DNA of 9,198 nucleotides from Bacteroidales bacterium (GCA_029938185.1 JAOZVK010000210.1:1-9198); one strand, 5' to 3'. Shown: positions 1-5,948, counted from the stretch's first letter. Notes: a model not told the origin generated them from the letters alone. Program-made: numbers and translations.

Positions 1-105
1 ACTTTTAATTTGCGATTGTTTTTGAAAAAAAGAACTGTTTTTGTGAGTTCTGAGTCTAACAAAAGTTTTCAACATTTAAATTTTATTAAATCACATATTA
101 AGTAG
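1..105 (+). CDS. Possible 3' end of a gene truncated by the window edge
   Basis: Frame 1 is open from the first base for 34 codons and closes with TAG at 103-105; the other two forward frames close within the first 24 bases. In DNA this AT-rich I estimate a chance of a few percent for such an open run. The translated tail is basic and contains the stretch KKRTVFVSSESNKSFQHL, ending in FIKSHIK. I do not recognise the family. It could be the C-terminus of a gene read in the same direction as the toxin-antitoxin operon that follows, or a chance open frame. The sequence to the left would settle it. Confidence 0.35.
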   Translation, partial: TFNLRLFLKKRTVFVSSESNKSFQHLNFIKSHIK

Positions 106-135
106 TTTGATATACTCTAAACGGTTATAGTTTTA
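106..135 (+). promoter_or_regulatory. Candidate Bacteroidetes-type promoter for the toxin-antitoxin operon
   Basis: TTTG at 106-109 is followed after 18 bases by TAGTTTTA at 128-135. This resembles the Bacteroidetes -33 (TTTG) and -7 (TAnnTTTG) elements, although the last G of the -7 box is an A. It would give a leader of about 130 bases before the antitoxin start. AT-rich DNA produces such matches easily, so the call is weak. Confidence 0.22.
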
Positions 136-170
136 ATATTAACAAACTGTTATCAATTATTAATCAAAGT

Positions 171-205
171 ATTGTACCATTGTATCATTAAATAATTGTA
201 CCATT
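171..205 (+). repeat. Direct repeats upstream of the toxin-antitoxin operon (possible operator)
   Basis: ATTGTACCATT occurs at 171-181 and again at 195-205, and the related TGTATCATT lies between them at 181-189. The 24-base spacing and the position 70-105 bases before the antitoxin start would suit an autoregulatory operator. Tandem TGTACCATTG-like strings also occur as dispersed intergenic repeats in Bacteroidetes, so this may be only a member of such a family. The rest of 1-275 shows nothing further that I can name. Confidence 0.35.
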
Positions 206-275
206 TAAAGTATATATAAAAAAGACACTATTGTTAAATAGAAATCAAAACATTAAAACAAATACAATTTAACGT

Positions 276-515
276 ATGGAAACACTAACAATAAATATTG
301 ATAACAGTCTTGCCAAAGGCAAGGCATTACTGCTTTACTTAAAAGCAATAGCTTGTGAAACAAATAGTTTCATTACTATTGAAACCGAAATATTTGAGCA
401 TAAAAAAGAACACAATCTTTTATTACAAATAGAAGCAGGTTTACAAGACGTAAAAAAAATGCATGAAGGTAAAGCACCAGAAAAAACTTTAAAACAAATG
501 CTCAATGAACAATAA
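276..515 (+). CDS. Type II toxin-antitoxin antitoxin (79 aa), partner of a RelE/ParE-like toxin
   Basis: Small cytoplasmic antitoxin. The start METLTINIDN..AKGKALLLYLK resembles a widespread Bacteroidetes antitoxin type whose members begin with a short strand (TLTIxID) followed by a GKAL helix. The acidic, helical C-terminal half (IEAGLQDVKKMHEGKAPEKTLKQML) is the sort of segment that wraps around the toxin. No recognisable ribbon-helix-helix or helix-turn-helix motif stands out, so DNA binding and autoregulation are inferred from the class. The stop codon overlaps the toxin start by 11 bases (505-515), implying translational coupling, with the antitoxin made first. No Shine-Dalgarno sequence precedes the ATG. 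The family call rests on sequence flavour plus gene order and spacing; together these make the role fairly secure, though the exact family name is not. Confidence 0.8.
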   Translation: METLTINIDNSLAKGKALLLYLKAIACETNSFITIETEIFEHKKEHNLLLQIEAGLQDVKKMHEGKAPEKTLKQMLNEQ

Positions 516-843
516 AGTTATAGTAACAGAATTCTTTGAACGCCGAGCAAAAAAGTTTTTAAAAAAATTTAAAAGTTTATCTTCAGAATTATCTGAATTA
601 GAAAAAGAGTTATTGGAAAATCCCAAAAAAGGAATATATCTTGGCTCGGACTTGTATAAAATACGACTTGCAAGTAAAAGTAAGGGCAAGGGAAAAAGCG
701 ATGGTTTTCGTATTATTACATATTTGTTAGAAACAACAGAAACAGCCTACAAAATAAATTTAATTACTATTTATGATAAGTCGGAAGACAGTTCAATAAC
801 AAAATCAAAATTAGTTAAACTTATTAAAGATAATTTAGAATGA
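505..843 (+). CDS. RelE/ParE-family type II toxin (112 aa)
   Basis: Small basic protein of the RelE/ParE toxin superfamily. It has two N-terminal helices (about residues 7-39, FFERRAKKFLKKFKSL then ELSELEKELLENP), then the sheet core: LYKIRLASKSKGKGKSDGFR (50-69), IITY (70-73) and the near-terminal LITIYDKSE (86-94). The K-I-R-L-A...KGKGKSGG/DGxRIITY block is the hallmark of the Bacteroidetes branch of this family. Length is normal and nothing looks missing. RelE relatives cleave mRNA on the ribosome and ParE relatives poison gyrase; the sequence does not let me choose between these. The ATG overlaps the end of the antitoxin gene by 11 bases, the standard arrangement for co-translated pairs. 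A further antitoxin-like fragment follows 18 bases downstream. Confidence 0.87.
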   Translation: MNNKVIVTEFFERRAKKFLKKFKSLSSELSELEKELLENPKKGIYLGSDLYKIRLASKSKGKGKSDGFRIITYLLETTETAYKINLITIYDKSEDSSITKSKLVKLIKDNLE

Positions 844-861
844 AAATAAAATTAAAACATT

Positions 862-1053
862 ATGCAATCATATACAACAAATAAAGAATTAGATTTATCA
901 AAACTAATAGATAATCAAACAAATGCGCCTATAATTATTAAAAATAATACTGGTAATCAGTTTTTATTAATGCCTTTTTCGGGCAATAAAAATTTAGATG
1001 TTTTTTTGAGTTTGTATAAATCGTTTACCGATTTGAATAAAACAGTTTTTTAA
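862..1053 (+). pseudogene. Antitoxin-like N-terminal fragment (63 aa), probably truncated
   Basis: Short open frame starting 18 bases after the toxin stop. It reads MQSYTTNKELDLSKLIDNQT then APIIIKNNTGNQFLLMPF (23-40) and LDVFLSLYKSFTDL. The pattern of a short helix, P-V/I-I-I-K and G-x-x-x-L-L-P-F resembles the N-terminal domain of prevent-host-death (Phd/YefM-like) antitoxins from Bacteroidetes. It then ends abruptly at KTVF without the acidic toxin-binding tail. A matching tail, IWENKNITLKQIRDKAW, lies about 200 bases further on in another frame, followed by a PIN toxin start. I infer this is the 5' part of a broken antitoxin gene. It may still be translated from the upstream toxin-antitoxin transcript. 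A free-standing small protein cannot be excluded. Confidence 0.5.
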
Positions 1054-1054
1054 A

Positions 1055-1213
1055 CTACTCAAAAGCAGGTCGAAAATAATTATACCAAACATGTATCCAA
1101 GCTAAGTAATTAACAATGAACAATGGATAATTAACAATTTTGCTTACGCTTGATAAACAGCATAATAATAAAAACAAAAGTGTTGTTTTTATATATTGAC
1201 CTACTTAAAAGCA
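1055..1213 (+). repeat. Direct repeat pair flanking an insertion-like spacer in the broken antitoxin gene
   Basis: CTACTCAAAAGCA at 1055-1067 recurs as CTACTTAAAAGCA at 1201-1213 (12 of 13 identical). The first copy sits immediately after the end of the antitoxin N-terminal fragment. The second opens the frame that reads on into the antitoxin C-terminus (TYLKAKYKDLPIEW). The intervening 133 bases carry a dispersed-type repeat (1108-1138). The layout fits an insertion with partial duplication of the target, but the repeat is short and may be coincidental. Confidence 0.35.
1108..1138 (+). repeat. Short AATTAACAAT direct repeat of dispersed type
   Basis: AATTAACAAT occurs at 1108-1117 and 1129-1138, separated by GAACAATGGAT, which itself carries the related unit AACAATG. 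Strings of this composition recur in intergenic spaces of Bacteroidetes genomes, as far as I recall. No function can be assigned. Confidence 0.5.
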
Positions 1214-1343
1214 AAATACAAAGACTTACCAATAGAATGGGGGAGCAGGCGAACCAGATATTAATGACTTTGTAGACATTTGGGAAAATAAAAATATTAC
1301 ATTAAAACAAATAAGAGATAAAGCATGGAAACGAAACTTATAA
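1172..1343 (+). pseudogene. Antitoxin C-terminal remnant with a one-base frameshift
   Basis: One frame (open from 1172) reads ...LTYLKAKYKDLPIEWG up to a run of five G residues at 1239-1243. Beyond it the neighbouring frame continues GEPDINDFVDIWENKNITLK and then QIRDKAWKRNL to TAA at 1341-1343. Removing one G joins them without loss. The tail pattern D-F-x-x-I-W-x-x-K-x-I-T-L-x-x-I-R-x-K-A-W is, to my recollection, the toxin-binding end of Bacteroidetes antitoxins paired with PIN toxins. The PIN start overlaps its last 19 bases, which supports that reading. No start codon is available nearby, so this is a relic. The missing N-terminus may be the 862-1053 fragment. The frameshift in a homopolymer could also be an assembly or sequencing error. 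Confidence 0.55.
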
Positions 1344-1505
1344 TTTGCGATACAAATATTTTTATTAATTCTTAAATACTGAACGAAATATTGATTTTAT
1401 TGTATTAATAAATTGTATATGAGAGTATTAAATACTGCACAAAAAATAAATAACCGCTATATCAATGACTTACATAAAAAACTAAAAATTATAAAAATTT
1501 ACATT
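1325..1505 (+). pseudogene. Degenerate PIN-domain (VapC-like) toxin
   Basis: ATG at 1325 opens METKLIICDTNIFIN, a near-perfect first strand of a PIN-domain ribonuclease including the first catalytic aspartate (D9 of D-T-N). Two codons after the second asparagine the frame stops at 1373-1375. Similarity appears to continue in the next frame at 1375-1418 (NTERNIDFIVLI). It then continues in a third frame at 1395-1505, where RVLNTAQKINNRYINDLHKK and LKIIKI resemble the usual G-x-x-N-K-x-x-L-x-x-I-x-x-x-L-x-x-L-x-I-I-x-I stretch in the middle of these toxins. Nothing is left of the C-terminal acidic residues. The overlap with the antitoxin tail is the normal VapBC gene order. The first 15 residues are convincing; the later pieces are inference. 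Confidence 0.6.
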
Positions 1506-1545
1506 TAGTAATCAGCAACTTAGAATTCAATAAAATCAAAAATAT

Positions 1546-1654
1546 GGCTACTCGTCAGAAGTTGGACAGTGTTGAATATTAATTTGTTATAATTTATATA
1601 TAAGAGCAAATCGGTCAGACCGGTGTACTTTTGTCCAACTTTAAACGGGTAGCC
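1546..1654. mobile_element. 109-bp MITE with 23-bp terminal inverted repeats and 8-bp target duplication
   Basis: The ends are 23-bp inverted repeats (1546-1568 and 1632-1654) matching at 19 positions, beginning GGCTAC and ending AGTTGGACA. They are flanked on both sides by the identical octamer AAAAATAT (1538-1545 and 1655-1662), a target-site duplication. The interior is AT-rich and non-coding, apart from a small palindrome, CGGTCAGACCG, at 1612-1622. An 8-bp AT-rich duplication with GG-starting ends is the pattern I associate with IS1595/ISXO2-type elements, so a deletion derivative of such an element is my guess. A possible solo end (GGTAGCCATA) lies at 1839-1848. Confidence 0.82.
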
Positions 1655-1738
1655 AAAAATATAATAAAATTTTAGTTACGGTGATGTAAAAAAAACGCAA
1701 TACTATAGCGCCTCAATATCAGATATATATATGAATAA

Positions 1739-1828
1739 TTGATGATTTTGGTACAACATTTAAGTAAAGTGAATCTTTGCGAAACTTTGCGTCAAACTTT
1801 GTGTAACTTTGCGGTTAAAAATCATCAA
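1739..1828. repeat. CTTTGCG repeat cluster within an 11-bp inverted repeat
   Basis: Four units of CTTTGCG or CTTTGTG start at 1775, 1785, 1797 and 1807 (spacing 10, 12, 10). The cluster is bounded by perfect 11-bp inverted arms, TTGATGATTTT at 1739-1749 and its complement at 1818-1828. CTTTGCG-rich strings ending in GCGGTTAAAA are common in Bacteroidetes intergenic DNA in my recollection. The inverted arms suggest a small mobile or hairpin-forming element. No target duplication is visible. Confidence 0.55.
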
Positions 1829-1851
1829 ACGTAAAATTGGTAGCCATAAAA

Positions 1852-1885
1852 TACGTAAGCAACATTAAATAGCTCAAAGACCTTA
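1852..1885 (-). repeat. Boundary repeat copy A (3' side of GH3/serine-hydrolase gene)
   Basis: Reverse-strand copy of a 34-bp repeat that begins TAAGGTCTT and ends GCTTACGTA. It matches copy D (9145-9178) at 32 of 34 positions. The TAA at its inner end is the stop codon of the GH3/serine-hydrolase gene. In the gene's own direction, the transcript passes straight from the stop codon into the repeat. It pairs as an inverted repeat with copy B, 21 bases upstream of the same gene's start (29 of 34). Confidence 0.8.
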
Positions 1886-4800
1886 TTTTATCTTTTTTAT
1901 AAACGACTCATAAATAGCATTATGTATTTTTTGTCTAATTTTATATGTATTTATTCTCCAGTTTTTTGCACTTGGGTGTACTCTATTTGATAAAAACACA
2001 TAAACTAACTCATTATCTGAATCAACCCAAACACATGTTCCTGTATATCCGGTATGTCCATATGAATTTTTTGATGCCAAACTACCAATAATTGCTTTTC
2101 TACCCTGCATATCAAAACCCAAGCCCCTGTGAGTGTCATCTTGTTTTGTTGTGAATTGTTTAATTATTTTTTGAGAAATAAATTTTTTGCCTCCATATTT
2201 TCCATTGTTCAGAAGCATCTGAAATAAAATCCCTAAACTTTTTGCATTTGAATATAAACCAGCATTACCTGCCATTCCACCCAACATAGCAGCCGATGGG
2301 TCATGGACATAACCTTTTAAAAGCTGTCCTCGCCATAGTTTATCGTGCTCGGTTGGTATGATATTTTTTTTGTCGAAATAATCAAGTGGTTTATAGCTAA
2401 TTTTTGATAATCCAAGAGGTTTATAAAAATTAGTTTTCATATATTCATCAATACTATAATCATTTGCCGAATCAACAGCCATTTGTAATAATATCATATT
2501 GACATCACTATATACAAAAATCTTTCTCGAATACACAGCCAATTGTTTTGTATCTCTCCATACAGTATCGCCAAAATCGCCTGATAAATATAGATTTTCT
2601 GCTATTTCGACCATACCACTATCTTCTATAAAAGTATGAGTATAATATTGGTCAAATGCCTTTTTTAATAAATCCGCATTCACAACAAATTTTACTGTAT
2701 TCAGTTTCAAACTATCTGTTTTTAAACTGTCAGGTTTTGAATTGCTAATTTCTTTAGCTCTTTTTAGACTATCCTTTATCCTTTTAATATATTTTCGTTT
2801 GTACAACATATATCTAAATATTGGCATAGCAGGTGCAATTCCCGATTTATGCTTTAGCATATCAATAATTTTCACCTTAAATATATTACGTCGAGGTGTT
2901 AGCGTTGCTATAATAGTATCATATGCAACCAACATAGAATCATTAAGATGTATAGTGTCTTGATATTTGAGTAATCTCTTCATATTTTTTATTTCTTTAA
3001 TATAAAGAGTGTCAATATTTATAACAGTATCGGGCTTTATTCTTGTATATTCAATTTTTGTATTATCAAAATAATCGCCAAGTTTTTTAGTTAATGCCAT
3101 TTTTCCAGCATCAATCATCTTCATTACTCCTATTGTAGTGGCTGCAATTTTTGTTAGCGATGCTATATCGTAAACATCATTGCTTGTTACTTTATTTCGC
3201 TTACTATAAGTGTGATAACCAAACGATTTATCATATATAACATTTCCGCTTTTAACAACAAATACTTGACATCCGGGCATAGCTCCAATACTTACTGCAA
3301 ATTTGGCTATTGAATCTATTTTTAATAATTTTTCTGAATCTATATCATTTTCTTCAGGCATTAGGTAAGCTACTCTTGTTTTGCTTGTTTTATCGCCATC
3401 TCCAAAATTCAATGTTTTTGATATTTTGTATGGTAATATTCCATTTGCAGCTATACCTCCAAACAAAACTTGTGCTGCAACTTTTTGATTATATTTACTA
3501 TTGGTATATACTTGAACAATAGTTGATATATTTTCAATGTTTTTTATATTATCAAGATTACCAAAATTTATTAGTGTAATGTTTTCTTTTTTGGCTTTTT
3601 GTGATATTATTTTTTTTACTGTTTTTATAACAGAATCATTTGTTAGCTCATTAAAAGCAAGAATAATATCACTATATTTTTTAGGGAAATATAATTTTTT
3701 TATATTTTTTCCCGAAATTTTTTTATAATCAACTTGAGTATATTTATTTAAAAATTCTTTAAATGTTGTCAAATTATTTTTACCAATTGTTATTAATAAA
3801 AATTTACTATCTGTATTAATTCTAAAAGGTATCTTGATATTGTTTTTTACAATAGTAATATTATTTTTAACAATATTATTTTTTATTACAATATTTTTTT
3901 TATCACTGAATAGCTCAATAATTGTATCTTTTGATATTTTTTTATTCTTAAATGACCAATGTTTAGCTTTAAGTATTTTTTTTACTTTATTGTCTATACT
4001 TGCTATATTAATTTGGTTATTATCAATCATTTTGCGAATTTTATTTACAAAAAATTTAATATTTTTATTAAGTATAAAGATATCTGTTCCTTTGGCAAGT
4101 AAAGATTTAATATTGCTTGAATCATTTACTTTGCATATTAGTAAACCACCAAAATCCGTTTTGTTTTTCAATAAATTAATGTCAATTTCTTTACTATTGT
4201 TTATATAAAATGAAGGTACTGGTTTTTCAGTAAAAATTTTGTAAAATGACAATAAATTATGAAGACTATCAGTAACTTTTGGTAATTGGTTTATGCTTGT
4301 AATTATATTATTTTCATACAAATTTTTAGCATTATATAATACTTTTTTTAATATTGTATTTATATATGAAGTATCTTCTTTATGTTCGGATTTCAATATA
4401 TTTTTAAAAGAAATAAAATTCATATTAATACCTAATTTCTGATAATAATATAATATTTTTTTATAATAATTATCTAATAAAACAATACTATCTGTTGCAA
4501 ATAATGATAAATCATTTTTAACAAAAAGTTTTTCATCAATCTCAATAATTCCACTTGTATTAAAATCTGAAGCATAGAACATTGGTAATTTTGATAAATT
4601 ATCAGCTGTTTTCTTAAATTTAACAAAACTATTAATAGAATCAATTTTTAGATATACACCAGAGATATGATAGTTTTTTATATAACTTTCGATTTCATTC
4701 AAAGAGTTAATATTTTGCAAAGAATCTTGTTTTAGAACAAACAATTGTCCTATTTTTTGCTCTATACTCATTTCTTTTATTACAGAATCTGCCCATTTAT

Positions 4801-4939
4801 CAGAAATATTGAGAAATGCTATATCTGATGTATTTTCAGTTGTTTTATCTGGTTTAAAAAATAAAACTAAAACTAATATTCCAATTGTTATTGCTAACAA
4901 ATATTTTACAATGAATTTTTCTTTTATATTAAAAATCAT
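1883..4939 (-). CDS. Membrane-anchored fusion: degenerate GH3 domain plus beta-lactamase-family serine hydrolase (1018 aa)
   Basis: Residues 11-28 form a hydrophobic signal/anchor without a lipobox cysteine, so the protein is probably exported and membrane-held. Residues 47-330 follow the GH3 (NagZ-like beta-N-acetylhexosaminidase) fold: MSIEQKIGQLFVL (57-69) near the start and KVKKILKAKHWS (318-329) at the end are well kept. The KHFPGHGD loop is replaced by SINQLPKVTD (215-224), and the nucleophile region (normally FTDALNM) reads ICKVNDS (268-274). I conclude the glycosidase is dead. Residues 335-520 resemble the second GH3 domain. Residues 535-1010 are a serine hydrolase with SLTK (594-597), YSD (810-812) and HTG (962-964), the full catalytic set, plus an unusually long insertion between the first two motifs. 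Fusions of this order, about 1000 residues long, occur in Bacteroidetes. The probable role is peptidoglycan or peptide turnover, which is inference. The gene stands alone between inverted boundary repeats. Confidence 0.88.
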   Translation of the reverse strand: MIFNIKEKFIVKYLLAITIGILVLVLFFKPDKTTENTSDIAFLNISDKWADSVIKEMSIEQKIGQLFVLKQDSLQNINSLNEIESYIKNYHISGVYLKIDSINSFVKFKKTADNLSKLPMFYASDFNTSGIIEIDEKLFVKNDLSLFATDSIVLLDNYYKKILYYYQKLGINMNFISFKNILKSEHKEDTSYINTILKKVLYNAKNLYENNIITSINQLPKVTDSLHNLLSFYKIFTEKPVPSFYINNSKEIDINLLKNKTDFGGLLICKVNDSSNIKSLLAKGTDIFILNKNIKFFVNKIRKMIDNNQINIASIDNKVKKILKAKHWSFKNKKISKDTIIELFSDKKNIVIKNNIVKNNITIVKNNIKIPFRINTDSKFLLITIGKNNLTTFKEFLNKYTQVDYKKISGKNIKKLYFPKKYSDIILAFNELTNDSVIKTVKKIISQKAKKENITLINFGNLDNIKNIENISTIVQVYTNSKYNQKVAAQVLFGGIAANGILPYKISKTLNFGDGDKTSKTRVAYLMPEENDIDSEKLLKIDSIAKFAVSIGAMPGCQVFVVKSGNVIYDKSFGYHTYSKRNKVTSNDVYDIASLTKIAATTIGVMKMIDAGKMALTKKLGDYFDNTKIEYTRIKPDTVINIDTLYIKEIKNMKRLLKYQDTIHLNDSMLVAYDTIIATLTPRRNIFKVKIIDMLKHKSGIAPAMPIFRYMLYKRKYIKRIKDSLKRAKEISNSKPDSLKTDSLKLNTVKFVVNADLLKKAFDQYYTHTFIEDSGMVEIAENLYLSGDFGDTVWRDTKQLAVYSRKIFVYSDVNMILLQMAVDSANDYSIDEYMKTNFYKPLGLSKISYKPLDYFDKKNIIPTEHDKLWRGQLLKGYVHDPSAAMLGGMAGNAGLYSNAKSLGILFQMLLNNGKYGGKKFISQKIIKQFTTKQDDTHRGLGFDMQGRKAIIGSLASKNSYGHTGYTGTCVWVDSDNELVYVFLSNRVHPSAKNWRINTYKIRQKIHNAIYESFIKKIK

Positions 4940-4960
4940 TTTATTTATAAATTTTAAAAT

Positions 4961-4994
4961 TAAGGTCTTCTACCTATTTAATGTTACTTACGCA
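4961..4994 (+). repeat. Boundary repeat copy B (5' side of GH3/serine-hydrolase gene)
   Basis: Forward copy of the 34-bp boundary repeat, matching copy D at 31 of 34 positions. It ends 21 bases before the start codon of the minus-strand gene at 4939, so it would lie in that gene's 5' leader if transcription starts upstream of it. With copy A it forms an inverted pair enclosing the gene (1852-4994). Confidence 0.8.
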
Positions 4995-5077
4995 TTCTAC
5001 TAATATCCTAATAATATGCAATATAACAAAATATAAATGTCGATTCTATACAATGATCTACTTATTAGGTGTAAACC

Positions 5078-5105
5078 AATTCGTAATTCGTAATTCATAA
5101 TTCGT
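5078..5105. repeat. Tandem heptamer AATTCGT, four units
   Basis: Four consecutive 7-base units, AATTCGT, AATTCGT, AATTCAT and AATTCGT, lie just beyond the stop codon of the HupE-like gene, followed by AATTT. Similar AATTCGT strings are frequent intergenic repeats in Bacteroidetes in my recollection. Copy number could vary by slippage. No terminator hairpin is evident here. Confidence 0.6.
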
Positions 5106-5112
5106 AATTTCC

Positions 5113-5688
5113 TCAAAAACTTCTTTCTAATATCAAAATAACTGATATTCCAATTGCAGCTCCAGAAAGGAGTAAATTTAATTCTCGCTTATCAAAATGT
5201 AATAATCGCACCAACAAATATGAAATCAATAAAACTGTTATTACAATTAATATTTGTCCCAATTCTAAACCAATATTAAAAGCAAACAACTCAATAATAA
5301 TACTATCAGAACCCAGTAAACTTTTCAGATAATTAGAAAAGCCTAAACCATGAATTAATCCAAAAAACAAAGCTGCAAAATATTTTATTATAATTAGTCT
5401 TTTATTTATTCTTTTTTTGTTTACAATATTTAAAATAGATGTAACAATAATTGTTACAGGTATTAATATTTCAATAACATTAGAGTTTATTTTTATTAAA
5501 TTAAATACCGAAAGAGCAAGGGTTATAGAATGTCCAATTGTAAAAGATGTTACCAACACAAGTACCAATCGCCATTGTTTTATTGTGTATATAGAACATA
5601 GTGCCAATAAAAAAATTATATGGTCATAGCCTTTGATATCAGTAATGTGACTAAAACCTAAGTTAAAAAACATTTCGAAAATACTCAT
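5113..5688 (-). CDS. HupE/UreJ_2-family integral membrane protein (191 aa)
   Basis: A hydrophobic protein with about six predicted membrane segments. It carries the conserved polar motifs of the HupE/UreJ_2 group: GFSHITDIKGYDHIIFLLAL (11-30) with H14, D22 and H23, TSFTIGHSITLAL (47-59) with H53, LFFGLIHGLGFS (107-118) with H113, and FNIGLELGQ (137-145) with E142. The intramembrane histidines and acidic residues suggest metal binding. Relatives (HupE, UreJ) are nickel or cobalt permeases, but this branch is uncharacterised, so substrate and direction are unknown. Length is typical. The first ATG (5688) is used because the conserved N-terminal segment follows directly. It is divergent from the DUF6702-like gene across a 260-base gap; I recall that HupE-like and DUF6702 genes are neighbours in other Bacteroidetes, which hints at a functional link. 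Confidence 0.85.
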   Translation of the reverse strand: MSIFEMFFNLGFSHITDIKGYDHIIFLLALCSIYTIKQWRLVLVLVTSFTIGHSITLALSVFNLIKINSNVIEILIPVTIIVTSILNIVNKKRINKRLIIIKYFAALFFGLIHGLGFSNYLKSLLGSDSIIIELFAFNIGLELGQILIVITVLLISYLLVRLLHFDKRELNLLLSGAAIGISVILILERSF

Positions 5689-5701
5689 AAGTAAGTGAAC
5701 A

Positions 5702-5729
5702 GTTAAAAGATAAAAGTTAAAAGATAAAA
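5702..5729. repeat. Perfect 14-bp tandem duplication upstream of the HupE-like gene
   Basis: GTTAAAAGATAAAA occurs twice in direct succession (5702-5715, 5716-5729), 14 bases before the HupE-like start codon on the opposite strand. It would lie in that gene's leader. It may be a dispersed low-complexity repeat or could alter expression by copy number. The rest of the 260-base divergent gap holds the palindrome GTAAATTTAC at 5791-5800 and boundary repeat copy C. I could not find a convincing promoter. Confidence 0.55.
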
Positions 5730-5883
5730 GTTTGCTTACACTTTCTTATAAATATTTGAAAAATATTATTTGAACTATTCACATAAAGTTGTAAATTTAC
5801 ATAATTTTAACATAAATAGCCTTACAAAAGTTTTTTGACATTTACCTTTATAGAATTGATTGTATCAGAGCGATATACACAAG

Positions 5884-5918
5884 TGCGAAAGCCACATTAA
5901 AATAGGTAGAAGACCTTA
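5884..5918 (-). repeat. Boundary repeat copy C (5' side of DUF6702 gene block)
   Basis: Reverse-strand copy of the boundary repeat, 35 bp because of one extra A in the ATTTAAT segment, with four further differences from copy D. The inner 19 bases from TAAGG to ATTT are identical to copy B. It ends 30 bases before the DUF6702-like start codon, so it occupies the same place relative to its gene as copy B does to the GH3/serine-hydrolase gene. Confidence 0.75.
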
Positions 5919-5948
5919 GACCATGTAATTTAAAAAACACACAATAAT

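Noticed and set aside
489..689. 66-codon minus-strand frame across the toxin gene
   Set aside because: It is antisense to the well-supported RelE/ParE-like toxin and lacks any family signal.
3834..4208. Hydrophobic 124-codon plus-strand frame inside the GH3/serine-hydrolase gene
   Set aside because: It is rich in I, L, F and S because it is the complement of AAT/AAA/ATT codons of the real gene. The other plus-strand frames in 2742-3728 and 4809-5003 are rejected for the same reason.
1852..4994. Classical insertion sequence with the boundary repeats as terminal inverted repeats
   Set aside because: The enclosed gene is not a transposase and no target duplication flanks the outer ends, so a standard IS call is not supported.
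5078..5105. CRISPR array
   Set aside because: Heptamer units are contiguous with no spacers; no cas gene or spaced long repeats occur anywhere in the window.
5689..5948. Riboswitch, small RNA or tRNA in the divergent intergenic gap
   Set aside because: No cloverleaf, conserved riboswitch core or strong stem was visible by eye; only short palindromes and repeats.
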